Shown one piece after another: positions 43,149 through 49,867 of a DNA stretch of 64,000 bases. The notes under the pieces are model-generated. The model saw only the letters and a list, made by a program, of their open reading frames with translations. It searched no databases and was not told where the DNA came from. Source of the DNA: Candidatus Fukatsuia endosymbiont of Tuberolachnus salignus (GTDB taxonomy: Bacteria > Pseudomonadota > Gammaproteobacteria > Enterobacterales > Enterobacteriaceae). The position numbers and the translations under genes are program-made. Each line of letters begins with the position of its first letter. The stretch's first letter is position 1. Location of the stretch: NCBI RefSeq assembly GCF_964030845.1, contig NZ_OZ034983.1, positions 310,001 to 374,000 of the forward strand, written 5' to 3'.

Positions 43149-43502
43149 ATGGATAAGAAAGCAGCTCGTATCCGTCGTGCGACCCGTACACGACGCAAAT
43201 TAAAAGAACTGGGTGCGACTTGCCTGGTGGTACACCGTACCTCGCGCCATATGTATGCGCAGGTTATCGACCCAAACGGTTCTGAAGTTTTGGTAGCAGC
43301 CTCTACAGTGGAGAAAGCTATTAAAGAGCAGTTGAAATATACTGGTAACAAAGATGCAGCAGCAGTAATCGGTAAGGTTGTTGCTGAACGCGCGTTGGAA
43401 AAAGATATCAAGAGCGTATCTTTTGACCGTTCCGGTTTCCAATATCATGGTCGAGTCAGGGCACTGGCAGATGCTGCCCGTGAAGCTGGCCTTCGGTTCT
43501 AA
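43149..43502 (+). CDS. rplR: Ribosomal protein L18
   Basis: L18 binds 5S rRNA in the central protuberance. It has 117 residues, equal to E. coli, with MDKKAARIRRATRTRRKLKE and FDRSGFQYHGRVRALADAAR. Confidence 0.97.
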   Translation: MDKKAARIRRATRTRRKLKELGATCLVVHRTSRHMYAQVIDPNGSEVLVAASTVEKAIKEQLKYTGNKDAAAVIGKVVAERALEKDIKSVSFDRSGFQYHGRVRALADAAREAGLRF

Positions 43503-43514
43503 GGTAAATGTAAG

Positions 43515-44021
43515 ATGGCTCACACCGAAAAACAAGCTGGTGAACTGCAAGAAAAGCTGATTGCGGTGAACCGCGTATCTAAAACCGTAAAAGGTGGTCG
43601 TATTTTCAGCTTTACCGCACTTACAGTTGTAGGTGATGGTAATGGTCGTGTTGGTTTTGGCTATGGCAAAGCCCGCGAAGTTCCAGCAGCAATCCAAAAG
43701 GCGATGGAAAAAGCCCGTCGCTCTATGATTAACGTTCCGTTGAATAATGGTACTCTGCAGTACGCTATTAAGGGTGCTCATACGGGGTCTAATGTGTTTA
43801 TGCGACCCGCTTCCGAAGGTACCGGTATTATTGCCGGTGGCGCTATGCGCTCTGTTCTGGAGGTTGCAGGGGTTCGTGAAGTATTATCTAAGACTTATGG
43901 TTCTACTAATCCGATCAATGTGGTTCGTGCAACTTTTGCTGCCTTGGAAAGGATGAAGTCTCCAGAAATGGTCGCTGCGAAGCGTGGTAAAACCGTTGAA
44001 GAAATTCTAGGGTGTGAATGA
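43515..44021 (+). CDS. rpsE: Ribosomal protein S5
   Basis: S5 is at the mRNA entry site and affects fidelity. It has 168 residues (E. coli 167) with VNRVSKTVKGGRIFSFTAL and GYGKAREVPAAIQKAMEKAR. Confidence 0.97.
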   Translation: MAHTEKQAGELQEKLIAVNRVSKTVKGGRIFSFTALTVVGDGNGRVGFGYGKAREVPAAIQKAMEKARRSMINVPLNNGTLQYAIKGAHTGSNVFMRPASEGTGIIAGGAMRSVLEVAGVREVLSKTYGSTNPINVVRATFAALERMKSPEMVAAKRGKTVEEILGCE

Positions 44022-44023
44022 CC

Positions 44024-44230
44024 ATGGCAAAGACTATGATTGAAATAACTCAAACTCGCAGCTCTATCGGTCGTTTACCTAAGCATAAGAAGACGCTTGT
44101 TGGTTTAGGACTGCGTCGCATTGGTCATACTGTAGAGCGTGAAGACACTCCTTCCATACGTGGTATGGTAGAGCAGGTTTCTTACATGGTTAGAGTTGTT
44201 AAAAAAGCAAATGTTGAGGAGAGTAAGTAA
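44024..44230 (+). CDS. rpmD: Ribosomal protein L30 with a short C-terminal extension
   Basis: L30 is a small 50S protein. The ATG at 44024 gives MAKTMIEITQTRSSIGRLPK; an ATG six bases earlier is less likely. E. coli L30 ends at VKVEE (59 aa), here VRVVKKANVEESK, 68 residues. The stop overlaps the rplO ATG by one base. Confidence 0.95.
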   Translation: MAKTMIEITQTRSSIGRLPKHKKTLVGLGLRRIGHTVEREDTPSIRGMVEQVSYMVRVVKKANVEESK

Positions 44231-44934
44231 TGCGTTTAAATACTCTGTCTCCGGCTGAAGGTGCTAAGCATGCGCCAAAGCGTGTAGGTCGTGGCATTGG
44301 TTCTGGCCTAGGTAAGACCTGCGGTCGTGGTCATAAAGGTCAGAATTCGCGATCGGGCGGTGGCGTGCGTCGTGGTTTTGAGGGCGGTCAGATGCCTCTG
44401 CAGCGTCGTTTGCCAAAGTTTGGTTTTGTTTCTCGTAAAGCGGAGTTTGTAGCGGAAGTTCGTCTTTCTGAACTGGCGTCAATGGAAGTTGAGCTAATCG
44501 ACCTGGACGCACTAAAAGCCGCTAATATTATTGGTACCCAGGTTAAATCTGTAAAAATCATTCTTTCTGGTGAAATCAATCGTGCGATAACTTTACGTAG
44601 TCTGCGTGTTGCCAAAAGTGCTCGTGAAGCGACTTTGGGTGATCTGCGTGTTACTAAAGGCGCTCAAGCTGCTATTGAAGCTGCTGGCGGTAAAATTGAG
44701 AAAATTGAGAAAATAGTGATCGCAGAGGTTCGTTTGTCCAGACTGGCTAAAATGGAAAGCGACGTCATTGATTTGGGTACACTGAAAGCGGCTAACGTTG
44801 TTGATACCGAAGTTGAATCTGTGAAAGTTGTGCTTCCTGGTAAAATCAATCGTGCAGTAACTCTTCATGGTTTGCGTATCAGCCCCAGTGCCCGTGCTGT
44901 TATTGAAGCCGCTGGCGGCAAAATTGAGGAATAA
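44230..44934 (+). CDS. rplO: Ribosomal protein L15 with a tandemly duplicated C-terminal domain
   Basis: L15 is a late-assembly 50S protein with an extended N-terminal tail in rRNA and a C-terminal globular domain. Residues 1-74 align to E. coli (MRLNTLSPAEGAKHAPKR, GGGVRRGFEGGQMPLQRRLP). The C-terminal domain then occurs twice: residues 75-164 (AEVRLSELASMEVELIDLDA ... IEAAGGKIEKIEKI) and 165-234 (AEVRLSRLAKMESDVIDLGT ... IEAAGGKIEE). Copy 1 has a further internal repeat (LRVAKSAREATLGDLRVTKG). Total 234 residues against 144. Both copies keep the structural glycines and the TLKAAN/ALKAAN motif. Confidence 0.96.
   Translation: MRLNTLSPAEGAKHAPKRVGRGIGSGLGKTCGRGHKGQNSRSGGGVRRGFEGGQMPLQRRLPKFGFVSRKAEFVAEVRLSELASMEVELIDLDALKAANIIGTQVKSVKIILSGEINRAITLRSLRVAKSAREATLGDLRVTKGAQAAIEAAGGKIEKIEKIVIAEVRLSRLAKMESDVIDLGTLKAANVVDTEVESVKVVLPGKINRAVTLHGLRISPSARAVIEAAGGKIEE
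44452..44934 (+). repeat. Tandem duplication of the L15 C-terminal domain
   Basis: Copy 1 is 44452-44721 and copy 2 is 44722-44934, in frame. They share AEVRLS.LA.ME...IDL..LKAAN at the start and INRA.TL..LR near the end, but differ at many codons, so the duplication is old. Confidence 0.9.
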
Positions 44935-44941
44935 GTAGCAG

Positions 44942-46273
44942 ATGGCCAAGCAACCGGGACTAGATTTTCAAAGTGCTAAAGGCGGGTTAGGTGAGCTGAA
45001 ACGCAGACTGTTGTTTGTTATCGGTGTGCTTATTGTTTTCCGTATCGGCTCTTTTATTCCGATCCCTGGTATCGATGCCACTGTGCTTGCTAAATTGCTC
45101 GAGCAACAGAGGGGCACTATCATTGAAATGTTTAATATGTTCTCTGGTGGTGCTCTCAGTCGTGCTTCAATTTTTGCCTTGGGTATTATGCCGTATATTT
45201 CGGCATCGATCGTTATCCAACTGTTAACGCTAGTTCATCCCGCGTTAGCAGAGATAAAGAAGGAGGGTGAGGCCGGTCGTCGGAAGATTAGTCAGTATAC
45301 TCGCTATGGTACATTGGTATTGGCGATATTCCAATCGATCGGTATTGCTACCGGATTGCCGAATATGCCTGGTATGCAGGGTTTGGTGCTGAATCCCGGT
45401 TTTGCTTTTTATTTCACCGCTGTTGTGAGCCTGGTTACTGGAACCATGTTTCTTATGTGGCTAGGTGAACAAATTACTGAACGAGGTATTGGCAACGGTA
45501 TTTCAATCATAATCTTTGCTGGTATTGTAGCGGGACTGCCATCAGCAGTGGGTCATACCGTTGAGCAAGCTCGGCAAGGTGATCTGCATTTTCTTCTGTT
45601 GCTGTTGGTTGCAATATTGGTGTTTGCAGTTACTTTTTTTGTTGTTTTCATCGAGCGTGGTCAGCGGCGTATTGTTGTTAACTATGCGAAACGCCAACAA
45701 GGTCGTCGTGTTTATGCAGCACAGAGTACACATTTACCGTTGAAAGTAAATATGGCTGGGGTTATCCCGGCAATCTTTGCTTCCAGTATAATTTTGTTCC
45801 CCGCAACTATTGCCTCTTGGTTTGGTGGTGGTACGGGTTGGAATTGGCTAACGACTATTTCAATGTATTTACAACCAGGGCAACCGCTTTACGTACTGCT
45901 GTATGCGTCGGCAATTGTTTTCTTCTGTTTCTTTTACACTGCGTTGGTGTTTAATCCGCGTGAAACAGCAGATAATTTGAAAAAGTCCGGTGCATTCGTA
46001 CCAGGTATTCGTCCGGGAGAACAAACAGCTAGGTATATTGATAAAGTAATGACGCGTCTTACCTTGATTGGCGCGATTTATATTACTTTTATCTGCCTGA
46101 TCCCTGAGTTCATGCGTGATGCAATGAAAGTACCTTTTTATTTTGGCGGTACTTCACTGTTGATCGTTGTCGTGGTTATCATGGACTTCATGGCACAAGT
46201 GCAAACTCTGATGATGTCGAATCAGTATGAGTCTGCATTAAAAAAAGCAAACCTGAAAGGCAATAACCGCTAG
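44942..46273 (+). CDS. secY: SecY, protein-export channel subunit
   Basis: SecY is the pore subunit of the SecYEG translocon, which docks to the ribosome at L23, L29 and L24. It has 443 residues, equal to E. coli, with ten membrane spans and the conserved loops GEQITERGIGNGISIIIFAG and PGIRPGEQTARYID. There is no insertion, even though the ribosomal docking proteins are enlarged. Confidence 0.97.
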   Translation: MAKQPGLDFQSAKGGLGELKRRLLFVIGVLIVFRIGSFIPIPGIDATVLAKLLEQQRGTIIEMFNMFSGGALSRASIFALGIMPYISASIVIQLLTLVHPALAEIKKEGEAGRRKISQYTRYGTLVLAIFQSIGIATGLPNMPGMQGLVLNPGFAFYFTAVVSLVTGTMFLMWLGEQITERGIGNGISIIIFAGIVAGLPSAVGHTVEQARQGDLHFLLLLLVAILVFAVTFFVVFIERGQRRIVVNYAKRQQGRRVYAAQSTHLPLKVNMAGVIPAIFASSIILFPATIASWFGGGTGWNWLTTISMYLQPGQPLYVLLYASAIVFFCFFYTALVFNPRETADNLKKSGAFVPGIRPGEQTARYIDKVMTRLTLIGAIYITFICLIPEFMRDAMKVPFYFGGTSLLIVVVVIMDFMAQVQTLMMSNQYESALKKANLKGNNR

Positions 46274-46307
46274 TCAGGAATGTTTGAGAAGTAAAACGGA
46301 GAGAAAA

Positions 46308-46424
46308 ATGAAAGTTCGTGCTTCCGTCAAGAAATTGTGTCGTAACTGTAAAGTTGTTAAGCGTCGTGGTGTCGTTCGTGTAATTTGCAGTGTCGAACCA
46401 AAGCATAAACAGCGTCAAGGCTGA
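46308..46424 (+). CDS. rpmJ: Ribosomal protein L36
   Basis: This 38-residue protein (MKVRASVKKLCRNCKVVKRR, ending PKHKQRQG) is the Cys4/His zinc-type L36 with Cys at 11, 14 and 27 and His32. It is normal in length and lies between secY and the alpha operon leader. AGGAG-like GGAGAG precedes it. Confidence 0.96.
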   Translation: MKVRASVKKLCRNCKVVKRRGVVRVICSVEPKHKQRQG

Positions 46425-46456
46425 TTTTTGTATAATTTTCTTGCAAAGTTGGATTG

Positions 46457-46477
46457 AGCTGGCTAGATTAGCCAGCT
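46457..46477 (+). terminator. Hairpin at the spc/alpha operon boundary
   Basis: A perfect 9-bp stem AGCTGGCTA / TAGCCAGCT with loop GAT is followed by GATCTTTT. The T-run is short, so termination may be partial. Confidence 0.6.
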
Positions 46478-46497
46478 GATCTTTTGTCTATGACTAG

Positions 46498-46570
46498 ATG
46501 TCATTTGAGTATCCTGAAAACGGGCTTTTCAGAGTGGCATTGTTTATAAAATAGTTAGGAGTGCATAGTG
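46498..46570 (+). promoter_or_regulatory. Alpha operon mRNA leader, S4 autoregulatory pseudoknot
   Basis: The block CATTTGAGTATCCTGAAAAC followed by GGGCTTTTCAG, and TAGGAGTGCATAGTGGCCCG at the start codon, are nearly identical to the E. coli alpha-operon leader. There S4 binds a pseudoknot that traps the ribosome at the GTG start of rpsM. Confidence 0.88.
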
Positions 46571-46960
46571 GCCCGTATAGCAGGCGTTAACATTCCTGAC
46601 CAAAAACATACTGTTATCGCGTTAACCGCAATTTATGGTATAGGCAAAACTCTCTCACAGTCTATCTGTGATGCTGCGGGTGTTGCTAAAAATGTTAAGG
46701 TCAAGGAACTGTCTGAAGAACAAATCGAGAAGTTACGTCAAGAAATTACCCGGTCGGTTATGTCTGATGATAACAAGCTTAAGCCCAAATACGTTGTAGA
46801 AGGTGATCTGCGTCGTCAAGTTACCCTGAATATCAAGCGTCTTATGGATCTTGGAGCTTATCGTGGTTTACGTCATCGTCGTGGTTTGCCGGTTCGTGGG
46901 CAGCGTACGAAGACCAACGCACGTACCCGTAAGGGTCCGCGTAAACCGATCAAGAAATAA
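46568..46960 (+). CDS. rpsM: Ribosomal protein S13 with a 12-residue insertion
   Basis: S13 is a 30S head protein that forms bridge B1a/B1b with the 50S and touches P-site tRNA. It uses GTG as start, as in E. coli. It has 130 residues against 118. The 12 extra residues (RSVMSDDNKLKP, 46751-46786) lie after LRQEIT and before KYVVEGDLRR. The C-terminal tail with RGQRTKTNARTRKGPRKP is unchanged. Confidence 0.97.
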   Translation: MARIAGVNIPDQKHTVIALTAIYGIGKTLSQSICDAAGVAKNVKVKELSEEQIEKLRQEITRSVMSDDNKLKPKYVVEGDLRRQVTLNIKRLMDLGAYRGLRHRRGLPVRGQRTKTNARTRKGPRKPIKK

Positions 46961-46976
46961 TCGGGGTGATTAAATA

Positions 46977-47366
46977 ATGGCAAAGGTTTCTGTTCGTACG
47001 CGTAAACGTGTAAAAAAACAAGTCTCTGACGGTGTGGCTCATATCCATGCTTCTTTCAACAACACTATTGTTAGCATCACTGATCGTCAAGGTAATGCTT
47101 TAGGTTGGGCAACGGCAGGGGGATCTGGTTTCCGTGGTTCTCGTAAGTCAACTCCGTTTGCAGCGCAAGTTGCAGCAGAGCGCTGCGCTGAGGCAGTAAA
47201 AGACTACGGTATCAAGAATCTGGAAGTTATGGTGAAAGGACCAGGTCCAGGTCGTGAGTCTACCATCCGTGCGTTAAACGCGGCGGGCTTCCGCATCACT
47301 AATATTACCGATGCGACTCCGATCCCTCATAACGGTTGTCGTCCGCCTAAAAAGCGTCGTGTATAG
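46977..47366 (+). CDS. rpsK: Ribosomal protein S11
   Basis: S11 lies on the 30S platform at the Shine-Dalgarno cleft. It has 129 residues, equal to E. coli, ending DATPIPHNGCRPPKKRRV. Confidence 0.97.
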   Translation: MAKVSVRTRKRVKKQVSDGVAHIHASFNNTIVSITDRQGNALGWATAGGSGFRGSRKSTPFAAQVAAERCAEAVKDYGIKNLEVMVKGPGPGRESTIRALNAAGFRITNITDATPIPHNGCRPPKKRRV

Positions 47367-47395
47367 CGCTACGCCTAGGTTTGTTGGAGAAAAAA

Positions 47396-48016
47396 ATGGC
47401 AAGATATCTGGGGCCTAAGCTCAAGCTGAGCCGTCGTGAGGGTACTGATTTATTTCTGAAGTCAGGTGCCCGTGCGATTGATACCAAGTGTAAAATTGAT
47501 CAACCACCTGGCCAGCATGGTGCACGTAAGCCACGTCTGTCTGATTATGGTGTGCAGTTGCGTGAGAAGCAAAAAGTTCGCCGGATATATGGTGTTCTGG
47601 AGCGTCAATTCCGTAATTATTACAAAAAAGCCGCAAGTGTAAAAGGCAATACAGGTGCGAACTTGTTGCGACTATTGGAAAGTCGTCTAGACAATGTCGT
47701 TTACCTCATGGGTTTCAGCGCTACTCGTGCTGAAGCACGTCAGTTAGTGAGTCATAAAGCTATATTGGTAAATGGGCGTGTTGTCAACATCGCTTCCTAT
47801 CAAGTATCTCCGAATGACAAAATCAGCGTTCGTGAAAAAGCGAAAACGCAAAAACGTATTAAGGCTGCTTTGGAGCTGTCTGAGCAGCGTGAAAAGCCAA
47901 CTTGGCTGGAAGTTAATGCTGTTGAGATGATGGGTATGTTCAAGTGTATTCCTGAACGTGCTGATTTACCTGCGGATATTAACGAACACCTGATCGTTGA
48001 GCTTTACTCCAAGTAA
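47396..48016 (+). CDS. rpsD: Ribosomal protein S4
   Basis: S4 nucleates 30S assembly, takes part in mRNA unwinding and represses the alpha operon. ATG 47396 gives MARYLGPKLKLSRREGTDLF and 206 residues, equal to E. coli. An upstream in-frame ATG (47381) is not used. Confidence 0.97.
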   Translation: MARYLGPKLKLSRREGTDLFLKSGARAIDTKCKIDQPPGQHGARKPRLSDYGVQLREKQKVRRIYGVLERQFRNYYKKAASVKGNTGANLLRLLESRLDNVVYLMGFSATRAEARQLVSHKAILVNGRVVNIASYQVSPNDKISVREKAKTQKRIKAALELSEQREKPTWLEVNAVEMMGMFKCIPERADLPADINEHLIVELYSK

Positions 48017-48043
48017 AGTTTAGTACCAAAGAGAGAGGACACA

Positions 48044-49048
48044 ATGCAGGGTTCTGTGACAGAGTTTCTAAAACCACGCTTAGTAGATATCGAGCAAACC
48101 ACTTCGACGCACGCTAAGGTGACCCTTGAGCCTTTAGAGCGTGGCTTTGGCCATACTCTTGGTAACGCACTGCGCCGTATTCTGCTCTCATCGATGCCGG
48201 GTTGTGCGGTGACTGAGGTTGAGATTGCTGGTGTACTTCATGAGTACAGTAGTAAAGAAGGCGTACAGGAAGATATCCTGGAAATCCTGCTCAACTTGAA
48301 AGGGTTGGCGGTGAAAATTCAAGGAAAAGATGAAGTTATTCTTACCCTGAATAAGTCTGGCATTGGCTCTGTGACGGCTGCTGATATCACTCATGATGGT
48401 GATGTTGAAATCGTCAAGCCACAGCAAGTGATTTGCAACCTGACTAACGAAAATGCGTCTATCAGTATGCGTATTAAGGTTCAGCGTGGTCGTGGTTATG
48501 TTCCGGCTTCTGCCCGGATTCATTCGGAAGAAGATGAGCGCCCTATTGGTCGTTTATTGGTGGACGCATGCTATAGTCCTGTAGAGCGTATTGCCTACGA
48601 TGTTGAAGCAGCTCGTGTAGGACAACGTACTGACTTGGATAAGTTAGTCATTGATATGGAAACCAATGGTACCATTGAGCCTGAGGACGCTATTCGCCGT
48701 GCCGCAACTATTCTGGCTGAACAGTTGGAGGCTTTCGTTGATCTACGTGATGTACGCCAACCGGAAGAAAAAGAAGCGAAGCCAGAATTTGATCCGGTCT
48801 TATTGCGCCCTGTTGATGATTTGGAGTTGACTGTCCGCTCCGCCAACTGCCTTAAGGCAGAAGCTATCCAGTACATCGGTGACCTGGTACAGCGCACAGA
48901 GGTTGAATTGCTGAAAACGCCAAATTTGGGTAAAAAATCGCTCACTGAAATCAAGGATGTGCTGGCTTCACGTGGTCTGTCTTTAGGCATGCGCTTGGAA
49001 AAATGGCCTCCAGTTTGTATCGCCGACGATCTAACAGAACACTCATAA
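48044..49048 (+). CDS. rpoA: RNA polymerase alpha subunit
   Basis: Alpha dimerises to start RNA polymerase assembly and its C-terminal domain contacts UP elements and activators. It has 334 residues (E. coli 329). Key blocks are intact: LEPLERGFGHTLGNALRRIL in the N-domain and LELTVRSANCLKAEAIQYIG with TPNLGKKSLTEIKDVLASRG in the C-domain. The end is extended by a few residues (DDLTEHS). Confidence 0.97.
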   Translation: MQGSVTEFLKPRLVDIEQTTSTHAKVTLEPLERGFGHTLGNALRRILLSSMPGCAVTEVEIAGVLHEYSSKEGVQEDILEILLNLKGLAVKIQGKDEVILTLNKSGIGSVTAADITHDGDVEIVKPQQVICNLTNENASISMRIKVQRGRGYVPASARIHSEEDERPIGRLLVDACYSPVERIAYDVEAARVGQRTDLDKLVIDMETNGTIEPEDAIRRAATILAEQLEAFVDLRDVRQPEEKEAKPEFDPVLLRPVDDLELTVRSANCLKAEAIQYIGDLVQRTEVELLKTPNLGKKSLTEIKDVLASRGLSLGMRLEKWPPVCIADDLTEHS

Positions 49049-49086
49049 CAATCGTAGATTAAAGTTTTACTGAAAAGGATAAGGTT

Positions 49087-49785
49087 ATGCGCCATCGTAA
49101 AAGTGGTCGTCAACTGAACCGTAATAGCAGTCATCGACAGGCTATGTTACGCAATATGGCCAGTTCTTTGCTTCGTCACGAGGTGATCAAAACAACCTTG
49201 CCGAAAGCAAAAGAGTTGCGTCGTGTTGTTGAACCACTAATTACTCTTGCTAAGAACGACTATATAGCTCACGAAGGGAATTACGAAGCTAAGAAGAAGG
49301 AGTACGAAGCTAAGCAGGAGGAGTACAAAGCCGCGAAAGAAAAATATGAAACTAAGCTAGAGGAACTGGTAACTGAAAGTGAGGAGTATAAATCTGAGCA
49401 GGAGGAAGCCCAAAAGCTCATAGGGTTCGAGAAACATCTTGAGAATTTCAAAAAGAGTCTCAAAGCGGATCTTAAGAAGAGGTTCAAAGAAAAACATAGT
49501 AAGCTCGATGAGTTCGACGAGTATGATACAGCCAAGAAAGCCAAGGAAAGTGCCATTAAGCCAGTGACTGAGCATTTAGCCAGGTATCGTCAAGCATTTG
49601 ATCATCTTCGTGATAACGAAATAGTAGCAAAGTTGTTTAATGATCTAGGTCCAGGTTTTGCGACGCGTCCAGGTGGCTACACTCGAGTTTTAAAGTGTGG
49701 CTTCCGTACGGGTGACAATGCACCTATGGCTTACATCCAACTGGTTGAATCCCAATCATCTGAGCAAGTAGAAAAAACGGAATAG
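49087..49785 (+). CDS. rplQ: Ribosomal protein L17 with a 104-residue coiled-coil insertion
   Basis: L17 is a 50S protein next to L22 and L32 at the exit-tunnel side. Residues 1-62 (MRHRKSGRQLNRNSSHRQAM ... LITLAKNDYIAH) and from about 167 on (FDHLRDNEIVAKLFNDLG, GGYTRVLKCGFRTGDNAPMA) align to E. coli L17 (127 aa). Between them are about 104 in-frame residues, very rich in Lys and Glu, starting with heptad-like repeats (NYEAKKKEYEAKQEEYKAAK) and continuing with a helical, charged part. Total 232. The insertion replaces a short loop between two helices. Last gene of the alpha operon, followed by a strong terminator. Confidence 0.96.
   Translation: MRHRKSGRQLNRNSSHRQAMLRNMASSLLRHEVIKTTLPKAKELRRVVEPLITLAKNDYIAHEGNYEAKKKEYEAKQEEYKAAKEKYETKLEELVTESEEYKSEQEEAQKLIGFEKHLENFKKSLKADLKKRFKEKHSKLDEFDEYDTAKKAKESAIKPVTEHLARYRQAFDHLRDNEIVAKLFNDLGPGFATRPGGYTRVLKCGFRTGDNAPMAYIQLVESQSSEQVEKTE
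49273..49584 (+). other. Coiled-coil insertion segment within rplQ
   Basis: This 312-nt in-frame segment has no counterpart in E. coli rplQ. Its start consists of 7-residue repeats of the form YEAKxxE. The DNA is purine-rich (GAAGCTAAGAAGAAGGAG) and differs from the codon style of the flanking gene. Confidence 0.85.
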
Positions 49786-49811
49786 TTGTACCAAAATTGC
49801 TGTGAGCAGAC

Positions 49812-49837
49812 AAAAAACCGGGCTTGCCCGGTTTTTT
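49812..49837 (+). terminator. Alpha operon terminator
   Basis: An 11-bp stem AAAAAACCGGG / CCCGGTTTTTT with a CTTG loop lies 26 bp after the rplQ stop. Confidence 0.92.
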
Positions 49838-49867
49838 GCATTGGCATACTAGAGAAGGGAGATCCTG

